Assembly: GCA_049700455.1 (NCBI GenBank)
Contig: JBNAVJ010000011.1
Coordinates: 1-64,000 of the forward strand
Reading direction: 5' to 3'
Length of the DNA: 64,000 nucleotides
Source: JBNAVJ01 sp049700455
GTDB taxonomy: Bacteria > Bacteroidota > Ignavibacteria > Tepidaquicellales > Tepidaquicellaceae
Both the position numbers and the translations under genes were made by a program. The notes beneath the pieces are model-generated. The model made no database searches and had not been told where the DNA came from. It saw only the letters and a program-made list of their open reading frames with translations. Of the stretch, positions 26,916 through 35,272 are shown piece by piece. The stretch's first letter is position 1. Each line of letters starts with the position of its first letter.

Positions 26916-28535
26916 ATGATAAAGAAAACACTTTTTTTATTATTATTTTTTTTAATTTTTATGAAGACTGCCTACTTGCAGGAAACTATTGAGAAAAAAT
27001 TAGCAGCTTTCAAGGAAGTGCAATTAACTTCAAATCTTAGCTGGCTAAGTGAATCGGAAAAGAAAATAATCCCTATTTTAATTGAAGTTGCTAAAATAAT
27101 GGATGACCTTTTCTGGCTCCAGAGTTTCGGCAATAAAGAATCTTTGTTATCAAAAATAGAAGACCCCGCTACGCGTCAATTTATCCTTATTAATTATGGG
27201 CCCTGGGAAAGATTGAATAACAATAAACCTTTCCTCGAAGGATTTGGAGAAAAACCAAAAGGTGCAAATTTCTATCCCGTAGATATGACAAAGGAAGAAT
27301 TTGAAAAGCTTTCAGATTCTCTAAAGCTGAGTCCCTATTCTATTCTTAAAAGAGATGAGACTGGAAGGTTGGTTGTAATACCATACAGTATTGCTTATAA
27401 AGAAAAGCTACAACTTGCTGCCAGTTTAATGAAACAAGCCGCTGAAATTTCTGAGAATTTAGAGATGAAAGAGTATTTGCAGTTACGTGCAGATGCGCTT
27501 TTGACAGATTCTTACCAACAGAGTGATTTCAAGTGGATGGATATGAAAAATTCTAACATTGATTTTATTGTAGGACCAATTGAAAATTATGAAGATGCTC
27601 TTTTTGGGGTAAAAACCTCATTTGAGTCATTTGTTCTGGTAAAGGATTTAGAATGGAGTCTGAAACTACAAAAATTTACAGCCTTACTGCCGAGATTACA
27701 AAGCGAGCTACCTGTAAACCCCAAATATAAAAGTGAAATACCAGGAACAGAATCTGATATGAATGTTTACGAAGCAATATATTACGCTGGAGATTGCAAT
27801 GCAGGGAGTAAAACAATAGCAATAAATCTTCCTAATGACGAAGAAGTACAGACAAAAAAAGGTTCTCGACGACTTCAACTGAAAAATGCAATGAGAGCGA
27901 AGTTTGATTACATTATGAAACCTATTGCAGATGTTCTTATATCACCAGAACAGAGGAAGTATGTTAAGTTTAACGCTTTCTTTGAAAATGTTACTTTTCA
28001 TGAAGTGGCGCATGGATTGGGAATAAAAAACACCATTAACGGAAAAGGAACGGTAAGAGAAGCACTTAAAGAACAATATGCTGCATTGGAAGAAAGGAAA
28101 GCAGATATTCTGGGTCTTTATCTTGTAACTAAATTATATGAAATGAGAGAGTTAGATAGTGGAGAGTTGCTGGATAATTATGTTACCTTTCTGGCAGGGA
28201 TATTCAGATCTTGTAGGTTTGGGGCTTCAAGTGCACACGGAAAAGCCAATATGATGCAATTTTATTTCTTTGAGGAAAATGGTGCTTTCACGAGAACGAA
28301 GGAAGGCTTTTATTCTGTTAATTTTGAAAAAATGAAAGAAGCTGTTGAAAAATCCATTCAACTAATTCTCCAGATTCAGGGTGATGGAGATTATGAGATG
28401 GCAAAAGAACTTATAAAAAGAGATGGCTATATAAAAGACCAGCTTAAAGCAGATTTGAATAAAGTAAATTCCTCTTCCATTCCTGTTGATATATATTTTC
28501 GTCAGGGAGTGGAAGTATTGAAATTCAATAAATAA
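26916..28535 (+). CDS. M49-like (dipeptidyl-peptidase III-type) zinc peptidase, exported
   Basis: Metallopeptidase of 539 residues. A signal peptide follows the ATG at 26916 (MIKKTLFLLLFFLIFMKTAY); an upstream TTG would add nine polar residues and seems less likely. The zinc site reads HEVAHGLG (His362, Glu363, His366) and further on EERKADILG, matching the EExxAD motif of M49. Classic M49 enzymes have a six-residue HExxxH; here the pentapeptide HExxH is used, as in some bacterial relatives. It probably releases short peptides in the periplasm. Eight bases separate it from the decarboxylase. Confidence 0.8.
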   Translation: MIKKTLFLLLFFLIFMKTAYLQETIEKKLAAFKEVQLTSNLSWLSESEKKIIPILIEVAKIMDDLFWLQSFGNKESLLSKIEDPATRQFILINYGPWERLNNNKPFLEGFGEKPKGANFYPVDMTKEEFEKLSDSLKLSPYSILKRDETGRLVVIPYSIAYKEKLQLAASLMKQAAEISENLEMKEYLQLRADALLTDSYQQSDFKWMDMKNSNIDFIVGPIENYEDALFGVKTSFESFVLVKDLEWSLKLQKFTALLPRLQSELPVNPKYKSEIPGTESDMNVYEAIYYAGDCNAGSKTIAINLPNDEEVQTKKGSRRLQLKNAMRAKFDYIMKPIADVLISPEQRKYVKFNAFFENVTFHEVAHGLGIKNTINGKGTVREALKEQYAALEERKADILGLYLVTKLYEMRELDSGELLDNYVTFLAGIFRSCRFGASSAHGKANMMQFYFFEENGAFTRTKEGFYSVNFEKMKEAVEKSIQLILQIQGDGDYEMAKELIKRDGYIKDQLKADLNKVNSSSIPVDIYFRQGVEVLKFNK

Positions 28536-28543
28536 CTACTTCG

Positions 28544-29971
28544 ATGGACATTTCTGAATTTAAATTATATGCATATCAATTAATTAACTGGATTGCTGAG
28601 TACTATGCAAACATAGAGGAATATCCGGTACGTTCCCCTCTAAAACCTGGTGATGTTATCAATCAATTGCCAAAAGAAGCACCTCAAAAAGCTCAGCCAT
28701 TTGAAGCTATAATGAGTGATTTCGAAAAAGTTATTTTACCGGGAATAACTCATTGGCAATCACCAAATTTTTTTGCATATTTTCCTGCTAATGCAAGTTT
28801 TCCTTCTATTCTGGCAGAAATGTTGACCGCTGCACTTGGCGTGCAGGGAATGAAATGGGAAACTTCCCCTGCTGCTGCCGAACTTGAAGAACAGGTACTT
28901 AACTGGATTAAGAAAGCATTTCACTTACCTACGAGATTTGAAGGTGTAATTCAAGATACAGCTTCAACCTCTACCCTGGTGGCTATTCTTACTGCCAGGG
29001 AAAAACTTTTTAATTTTGAGAGCAATAAGTCGGGACTTTTTGACAAACAACGACTCAGAGTATACTGTTCTACAGAGGCTCATTCTTCTGTGGAAAAGGC
29101 TGTCAAGGTTGCCGGTATAGGAAATGAAAATCTCGTAAAAATCCGGGTGGATAAAAATTTTCGTATGAAGCCGGATGAACTCGATGAACAAATCAGAAAA
29201 GATAAAGAACATGGTTATTCTCCTTTATGTGTTGTTGCTGCGCTTGGAACAACTGGTTGTACTGCAATTGACCCACTTGAAGAAATTGCTAAAGTATGTG
29301 AAAAACATAATTTATGGCTACATGTTGATGCTGCTTATGGCGGCTCAGCACTAATACTTCCTGAATATAGATGGATGATTAAAGGGATTGAACATGTGAA
29401 CTCTTTTGTATTTAACCCCCATAAATGGATGTTTACTAATTTCGATTGTAGTGTCTATTTTGTGCAAGATAAAAATGATTTGATAAAAACTTTTGAGATT
29501 ATTCCTGAATATCTAAAGACCAGGGTTGATTCAAAAGTTAATAATTATTGTGATTGGGGTATCCAGCTTGGGAGAAGGTTTCGGGCGCTTAAACTTTGGT
29601 TTGTTTTAAGGGCTTATGGACTTAAAGGAATAAGTGAAAAATTGCGCTACCATATAAAACTTGCTGAAATGTTTGAAACCGAATTAATTAAAGATGGGCA
29701 TTTCGACCTTATGGCACCTCGCACTATGAACCTTGTTTGCTTTCGTTATAGGCCTGATACTCTTCCAGAAAGCAAACTCAATGATTTAAATCAACGGATT
29801 TTACAGAAGATAAATGATAGTGGTAAAATATATCTTTCACACACAAAATTAAATGGTAAATATACATTAAGGTTTGTTTGTGGACAAACGAACGTTAATG
29901 AGGATAATATTCGAAGAGCTCTTGAGATAATAAAACAAACCTGTATTACTGAGGCAGCAGAGGTAAGTTAG
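28544..29971 (+). CDS. PLP-dependent aromatic-L-amino-acid decarboxylase family protein
   Basis: Group II PLP decarboxylase of 475 residues. The PLP lysine is Lys294 in FNPHKW; the cofactor-binding VDAAYGGSAL, the TASTSTLVAILTARE segment and HWQSPNFFAYFPANASFPS are signatures of the animal dopa/tryptophan decarboxylase subgroup rather than glutamate decarboxylases. Likely products are tryptamine, tyramine, phenethylamine or dopamine-type amines. It ends the 23.5-30 kb operon and overlaps the tail of the opposing LtaS-like gene by 26 bases. Confidence 0.9.
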   Translation: MDISEFKLYAYQLINWIAEYYANIEEYPVRSPLKPGDVINQLPKEAPQKAQPFEAIMSDFEKVILPGITHWQSPNFFAYFPANASFPSILAEMLTAALGVQGMKWETSPAAAELEEQVLNWIKKAFHLPTRFEGVIQDTASTSTLVAILTAREKLFNFESNKSGLFDKQRLRVYCSTEAHSSVEKAVKVAGIGNENLVKIRVDKNFRMKPDELDEQIRKDKEHGYSPLCVVAALGTTGCTAIDPLEEIAKVCEKHNLWLHVDAAYGGSALILPEYRWMIKGIEHVNSFVFNPHKWMFTNFDCSVYFVQDKNDLIKTFEIIPEYLKTRVDSKVNNYCDWGIQLGRRFRALKLWFVLRAYGLKGISEKLRYHIKLAEMFETELIKDGHFDLMAPRTMNLVCFRYRPDTLPESKLNDLNQRILQKINDSGKIYLSHTKLNGKYTLRFVCGQTNVNEDNIRRALEIIKQTCITEAAEVS

Positions 29972-31913
29972 TCTTTTTCTTTTCTATAAGCCACTGTGTA
30001 ACTTGTAGCATTGAATATGCATAGGTTTGCATACTATCTACTACCTGTGGGTACCCATTGAGATAATTTGTAACATCTTTTAGCTTATATTTATAGAGTG
30101 TAGTGGGTCCCTCTGTCCGAATAACGAGGAAAAATTCTTTGTTAAGAACTCCTATTTTGTCATCGGCGGTAAAAAATGCAAAGGGGCGTTTTTCTGTACG
30201 TAAATCAATTCCGAGAGTATTATTGATGTAATTTAACTTTAGTAGACCCATAAGTGTTGGGGTAAGGTCAACTTGTAGTCCAATATCTTCATATAGTCTT
30301 GGAGAAATTCTTTTTTCCCAGAAAAAAATCATAGGAATATGATGATATGTAAGGGACATATCATAAGTTGGGTCGAAACGTTGTCCGTGATCACCAACGA
30401 AAACAAAAATTGTATTATTATACCAACCTCTCTTTCTGGCTTTTTCTATGAAATGACTAATTGACCAGTCTGTAAATTCAAAAAGTTGTTCATAGTAATC
30501 TTTGGTTTTAGGTTGAAAGGGTACATTTTGAGGGATGGTATTTGCCTCATGGCTGGTGGAAGTCAATATAACTCCCAGAAAAGGGGTGTTGTTATTATAA
30601 GAAAGCTCATCAAATTCTTGCAAGGACCTATCAAACAAAAAATTGTCTGATGCTCCCCAAAAAGTGTTCAGGCAGGAATCGGGATAATTCTCTTTAGAAA
30701 TTATTTTATCAAAATCATTTTGTAATGTAAAGCTATTCATATTATCAAAGGTCTTATCACCGGAGCATATAAACACAGTGTTGTAATTATATTTTTTAAG
30801 TATGCTAGATATTCCTGAATATTTTAATGAAGAACTCAATGGATCTGTAAGGGGTTTAATGTTTAATATACTTGGAAGTCCACAAAGGATACTGTATAAT
30901 CCATTGTATGTATGAATACCGGCTGAATAAATGTTTTCAAAGGTAATCGAATAATTAGATAAACTATCAAGAAATGGCATTATTTTAACTCCATCAGTTT
31001 CTTTTCGTAATATATATGTACATAGACTTTCAACTATAACTATGATAACATTAGGTTTCACAGTTGGTTGTCTTGAAAATTTTATTTCTGAAGCAATCGG
31101 ATAATCAGATACTCCTTTTCTATTCAAGGAAATTTTTACCCGTTCCATTGCTTCCTGATTACTCATTGTAGAAACTCTCTGGTTCTTAAAGCTGGTGACA
31201 AAATTATATATAGGGTTTATACCAAGTTGATTGGGAAAAGAGTAGTCGGAAAAATAGGCACTCTCGATAGACAAAGGCTTTTTAGAAAAATTAGTTTCCC
31301 CACGTGCTCCGAAAAACAATAAAATACCAACTGCTATTATTACTGAAATATTTATAAGCAGAGGACTATTACTTTTAATATTATATAATGTCTTTCTGGC
31401 AATCCAGATGATAAAAAAGCAAGATAATCCATAGAAAATAAAAAACATAACCAGGTAAGGCAGATAATATGATTCAAGAAAAACAGTTTTAAACATAATA
31501 GAAAAATCTTCGGACCAGTTCAAGACTACATTACTAATTCTTGCATTATAATATGCAAAATATGGGATATCCACGCTAAGTATAGCAATTACAAAAAATT
31601 GTATAATCAAGAGTAAAATAATCAAAATAAGGAAAAGCATTTCTCCCCGCCGACTTATAAGTAAGTCTAAAATTATGAAAATTAAAGGAATGAAAGTTAA
31701 ATACGAAGATGTTGAAATATCAAACACCAATCCTCTATTAAATAAGGAATATGAGAAATTTACTGAGGTAGTATTTTCTGTTAAATTAACGTTTAGAAAA
31801 AACAGTACCAGCCTATAGATTTGAAATATAATGAGGTTAAATGTAAAGTAAGAAATCAAAAACAAAATTCGTTCTCGAAAGTTGGTTATTTGCTTTTGAG
31901 TTAGTTCTATCAA
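29946..31913 (-). CDS. LTA synthase / alkaline-phosphatase-superfamily membrane phosphotransferase
   Basis: Inner membrane protein of 655 residues with an N-terminal block of about five membrane segments (to about residue 205) and a large periplasmic sulfatase-like domain. Metal/catalytic candidates follow LtaS: Glu295 in IVIVESL, Thr335 in AGIHTYNGLYS, and the FVGDHGQRF motif later. Family members transfer glycerol phosphate or phosphoethanolamine to lipids or glycans. The start is TTG at 31913, immediately after an in-frame stop, so no earlier start exists. Its 3' end overlaps the decarboxylase by 26 bases (convergent). Confidence 0.85.
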   Translation of the reverse strand: MIELTQKQITNFRERILFLISYFTFNLIIFQIYRLVLFFLNVNLTENTTSVNFSYSLFNRGLVFDISTSSYLTFIPLIFIILDLLISRRGEMLFLILIILLLIIQFFVIAILSVDIPYFAYYNARISNVVLNWSEDFSIMFKTVFLESYYLPYLVMFFIFYGLSCFFIIWIARKTLYNIKSNSPLLINISVIIAVGILLFFGARGETNFSKKPLSIESAYFSDYSFPNQLGINPIYNFVTSFKNQRVSTMSNQEAMERVKISLNRKGVSDYPIASEIKFSRQPTVKPNVIIVIVESLCTYILRKETDGVKIMPFLDSLSNYSITFENIYSAGIHTYNGLYSILCGLPSILNIKPLTDPLSSSLKYSGISSILKKYNYNTVFICSGDKTFDNMNSFTLQNDFDKIISKENYPDSCLNTFWGASDNFLFDRSLQEFDELSYNNNTPFLGVILTSTSHEANTIPQNVPFQPKTKDYYEQLFEFTDWSISHFIEKARKRGWYNNTIFVFVGDHGQRFDPTYDMSLTYHHIPMIFFWEKRISPRLYEDIGLQVDLTPTLMGLLKLNYINNTLGIDLRTEKRPFAFFTADDKIGVLNKEFFLVIRTEGPTTLYKYKLKDVTNYLNGYPQVVDSMQTYAYSMLQVTQWLIEKKKTNLPLLPQ

Positions 31914-31996
31914 TCAAGTTTAGTATATTATTATATAATAAAATACCAGAAATAAAATAGCTATTCAATTCAAATCTAAATAAAAGGGAAAAACTT

Positions 31997-32431
31997 ATGA
32001 AACAACAAAATTATTCAAACCATAGACGGTATGTATTTACCTACCATTTCTTAACCTTTCTTGTAATACTTGTCTTGCTTGTCAGCTCGATATATTACAG
32101 TGTCAGTATGTATTCAGCTCACCAATCGATAAAGATATGGCTATTTTTTGTGCTGAATTCATTAGTGCTTATAAGTCTTTTTTTTCATTCAAGGATGTTT
32201 GCCTTGAAGTCGCAGGATAGAGCTATTCGTGCGGAAGAAAATTTCAGGCATTACATTTTAACAGGGAAGCCATTAGATAGTCGCCTTACCACGAGACAAA
32301 TTATAGGGTTAAGATTTGCTTCTGACGAAGAGTTTCCAGCGTTGGCAGTCAGAGCAGTAGAAGAAAACCTATCTGAAGATGAGATTAAAAGACTGGTAAA
32401 AAAATGGCGACCTGACTACTATCGTGTCTAA
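31997..32431 (+). CDS. DUF6526-type membrane protein
   Basis: Protein of 144 residues with two membrane segments (about residues 14-36 and 46-64) and a conserved-looking polar C-terminal half, including LTTRQIIGLRFASDEEFPAL and the terminal KKWRPDYYRV. This fits the DUF6526 family, widespread in Bacteroidota and of unknown function. An AGGG sequence lies about ten bases before the ATG. The serine hydrolase gene starts 16 bases downstream. Confidence 0.8.
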   Translation: MKQQNYSNHRRYVFTYHFLTFLVILVLLVSSIYYSVSMYSAHQSIKIWLFFVLNSLVLISLFFHSRMFALKSQDRAIRAEENFRHYILTGKPLDSRLTTRQIIGLRFASDEEFPALAVRAVEENLSEDEIKRLVKKWRPDYYRV

Positions 32432-32447
32432 CTCAAAAGTTTATGTT

Positions 32448-33977
32448 ATGAGAAAAGCAAAAATGTCTTTCTTTCTTGTTCTATTTATTTCTTCGTTATC
32501 ATTTGCTCAAAACAGTTTTGTCAATGATTCATTGGATAATTATGTCTACGAGGCAATTAAGTTATGGGATATCCCGGGAGTAGCTGTTGCCATTGTAAAA
32601 GATGGTAAGATAATACTTTCACGAGGCTATGGAGTCAGAGAAATTTATAAAAACGATCTCGTTGATGAAAACACCCTTTTTATGATTGCTTCAAATACGA
32701 AGGCTTTTACCGCAACAGCATTATGTTTATTGGAACACGATAAAATTCTTTCCCTCAATGATAGAGTTGTAAAGTGGTTGCCTTATTTTCGACTTTATGA
32801 TTCAGTTATTACTAATTACGTTACTATTAATGATTTATTATGTCATAGGCTTGGGTTAATGACTTTTCAAGGGGATTTTGTTAATTGGTCTTCTAATTTA
32901 AGCAATCGGGAAATCATAGAAAGATTGAAATTGCTCAAACCTGTATCAGAGTTTCGAACTACTTTCGGATATTGTAATGCAGCATTTCTTGTTGCTGGAG
33001 AGATAATTCCTGCGGCTACTGCTTATACGTGGGAAGAGTATGTAAGCAAAACAATTCTGAAACCACTTAAAATGACGCGGACATTCTTATCCTCTGAAAT
33101 AATGAATAAAGACAATAATGCTTCACGTGGCCATAGTGCCTATATAGATTCGCTTATTGTTATTCCTTACGATAAAGTAGATAACCTTGCTCCAGCGGGA
33201 AGTATATGTTCTTCGGTAAGAGATATAGCAAAATGGCTTTTGATGTTGACAGAAAAAGGAAAATTTGAAGGAGAAGAAATTATCCCTGAAGAAGTGATTG
33301 AAAAAACCTATACCCCAAATACAATTATAGGTTTAAATAAGAGCAAAATTTTTAAGGGCATTAAACACATTAGAACTTATGGTCTTGGTTGGCAGGTAGA
33401 AGATTATGCTGGCAGACTACTCGTCTCTCATACTGGAGGTGTAAACGGCTTTGTAACTTCTACGTGTTTTTTACCTGAAGAAAGGCTTGGTATTGCTGTA
33501 TTTACCAATACAGATAATAACTATTTATATGAGGCTTTGAAATACCAGATAATTGATTCCTACCTCAGGATGCCGTATCGTAATTATAGTATGCTGTTTT
33601 ATGAGTTCAGAAAAGATGAAATCTCTCAAATGAAAGATTTTATTAATAAAGAAAGTTCATTAGCAAAAACTTCTCCTCAACCGGAATTCCCACTGGTGAT
33701 GTATAGCGGAACTTATGTAAACAACGTATATGGGCAGATTGAAATAAAGCTTGAAGACAATCTATTGAATATTTATTTTGAGCATCATCCTTTACTGAAA
33801 GCAACTTTAACTCCACGGGGTGGAAATAGTTTTTTGTGTACCTACAATCATCCTGGTTATGGAATAAAAGTGATAGAATTTTCTACACAGGATGGGGAAA
33901 TAAGTTCTGTTACTATTAAGGTAAATGACTCAATAGATTTTATGCCCTATGAATTTGTAAAGAAGAAAGAAAAATAG
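32448..33977 (+). CDS. serine hydrolase, class C beta-lactamase / penicillin-binding-protein family
   Basis: Exported serine hydrolase of 509 residues. The signal peptide is MRKAKMSFFLVLFISSLSFAQ. The active-site set of the class C/ D-aminopeptidase group is present: Ser82-x-x-Lys85 in IASNTKAF, the Tyr-x-Asn motif in FGYCNAAF, and SHTGGVNGF near the end of the catalytic domain. A C-terminal ~110-residue extension resembles the beta-barrel-like domain often found after such domains. Substrate could be D-amino acid peptides or esters; resistance function is not implied. A GTG 24 bases upstream is possible but removes the signal from the N-terminus. Confidence 0.87.
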   Translation: MRKAKMSFFLVLFISSLSFAQNSFVNDSLDNYVYEAIKLWDIPGVAVAIVKDGKIILSRGYGVREIYKNDLVDENTLFMIASNTKAFTATALCLLEHDKILSLNDRVVKWLPYFRLYDSVITNYVTINDLLCHRLGLMTFQGDFVNWSSNLSNREIIERLKLLKPVSEFRTTFGYCNAAFLVAGEIIPAATAYTWEEYVSKTILKPLKMTRTFLSSEIMNKDNNASRGHSAYIDSLIVIPYDKVDNLAPAGSICSSVRDIAKWLLMLTEKGKFEGEEIIPEEVIEKTYTPNTIIGLNKSKIFKGIKHIRTYGLGWQVEDYAGRLLVSHTGGVNGFVTSTCFLPEERLGIAVFTNTDNNYLYEALKYQIIDSYLRMPYRNYSMLFYEFRKDEISQMKDFINKESSLAKTSPQPEFPLVMYSGTYVNNVYGQIEIKLEDNLLNIYFEHHPLLKATLTPRGGNSFLCTYNHPGYGIKVIEFSTQDGEISSVTIKVNDSIDFMPYEFVKKKEK

Positions 33978-33978
33978 A

Positions 33979-34012
33979 TTTTCAGGAAAGGCTTAATAGC
34001 CTTTCCTGAAAA
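33979..34012. terminator. bidirectional terminator between the serine hydrolase and pepT
   Basis: A perfect 15-base-pair stem, TTTTCAGGAAAGGCT (33979-33993) with AGCCTTTCCTGAAAA (33998-34012), with a four-base loop TAAT. It sits exactly between two converging genes and begins two bases after the serine hydrolase stop. A-rich and T-rich flanks let it serve both directions. Confidence 0.85.
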
Positions 34013-34019
34013 GGTTCTA

Positions 34020-35252
34020 CTATTCTTTTGTATAGAGTTCTATAATTTTTAGGATTAACTGCGTGGCTTTTACCATTGACTCTAAGGGTATATATTCAAA
34101 CTTACCGTGAAAATTCAACCCACCAGCAAAAATATTAGGACAGGGAACTCCCATAAATGAAAGCCTTGAGCCATCAGTTCCACCACGAATTGGTACTATC
34201 TTTGGTTCAATTCCGATCATTTCCATAGCAGTTTGAACCTTTTCAACTATATGATAAACAGGTTCAACTTTTTCTCTCATATTGTAATATTGATCAGTTA
34301 TCTCAATTGTTACGACTCCATCTCCGTATCTCTGGTTAAGAAAATCAGCTACTTGAGAAGCAATTAATTTTTTTCTTTTGAACTTTTCTTTATTGTGATC
34401 CCTGACGATATATGTTAAGGTAGAATTTTCAACCGTTCCTTCTGTCCGAATTATATGGAAAAAACCGTCATATCCTTCAGTAAATTCAGGCCTCATATTG
34501 ACAGGTAACAGGGAATTATATTCCATAGCAACGAGAATAGCATTAATCATCTTATCCTTGGCATATCCCGGATGTACATTTCTTCCCTGAAATTTCACTA
34601 CAAGTTTAGCTGCATTGAAATTTTCAAATTCAAGCTCGCCCACACCTCCTCCATCAATAGTATAAGCAAATTCAGCACCAAATTTTTCTACATTAAATTT
34701 ATCCATACCTCGTCCTATTTCTTCATCGGGAGTGAAAGCAATTTTAATTGTTCCGTGTTCTATTTCGGGATGTTGGGTCAGATATTCAATAGCTGTCATT
34801 ATCTCTGTTATTCCTGCTTTGTCATCAGCTCCAAGTAGTGTATTGCCATCAGTTGTAATTATTGTTTGTCCTTTATATTCTGAAAGTTCAGGGAAAACAG
34901 AAGGAGATAATACAAGATTCTTTTCTTTGTTGATAAGTATATCCCCTCCGTCATAGTTTTCAATTATCTGAGGATTAACGTTTTCGCCTGACATATCAGG
35001 TGAGGTGTCCATATGTGCAATAAAACCAATGACAGGAACCTTCTTTTCAATATTTGAGGGGAGTGTAGCATATACATAAGAATTTTCATCGATGGTTACG
35101 TCACTTAAGCCGAACGACCTCAATTCGTTAACAAGCATATTAGCCAGTACCCTTTGGTTTTCTGTACTTGGACAGGTATCTGAGTTTTCGTCAGATTGTG
35201 TATTTATCTTTACATATCTGAAAAATCTTTCTTTGATTATGTTTTTATCCAT
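34020..35252 (-). CDS. pepT: tripeptide aminopeptidase (peptidase T)
   Basis: Cytosolic M20-family zinc peptidase of 410 residues that removes the N-terminal residue from tripeptides. Metal-site motifs: GFIAHMDTSPD with the first His and Asp, LLGADDKAGI with the bridging Asp, FTPDEEIGRGMD with the catalytic Glu pair, and RGGTDGSRLSFMG and NIFAGGLNFHGKFEYIP near the C-terminus. It is directly downstream (20 bases) of an OPT oligopeptide transporter, so uptake and hydrolysis are probably co-expressed. Confidence 0.96.
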   Translation of the reverse strand: MDKNIIKERFFRYVKINTQSDENSDTCPSTENQRVLANMLVNELRSFGLSDVTIDENSYVYATLPSNIEKKVPVIGFIAHMDTSPDMSGENVNPQIIENYDGGDILINKEKNLVLSPSVFPELSEYKGQTIITTDGNTLLGADDKAGITEIMTAIEYLTQHPEIEHGTIKIAFTPDEEIGRGMDKFNVEKFGAEFAYTIDGGGVGELEFENFNAAKLVVKFQGRNVHPGYAKDKMINAILVAMEYNSLLPVNMRPEFTEGYDGFFHIIRTEGTVENSTLTYIVRDHNKEKFKRKKLIASQVADFLNQRYGDGVVTIEITDQYYNMREKVEPVYHIVEKVQTAMEMIGIEPKIVPIRGGTDGSRLSFMGVPCPNIFAGGLNFHGKFEYIPLESMVKATQLILKIIELYTKE

Positions 35253-35272
35253 AGATATTTTTATTTAAGTTA

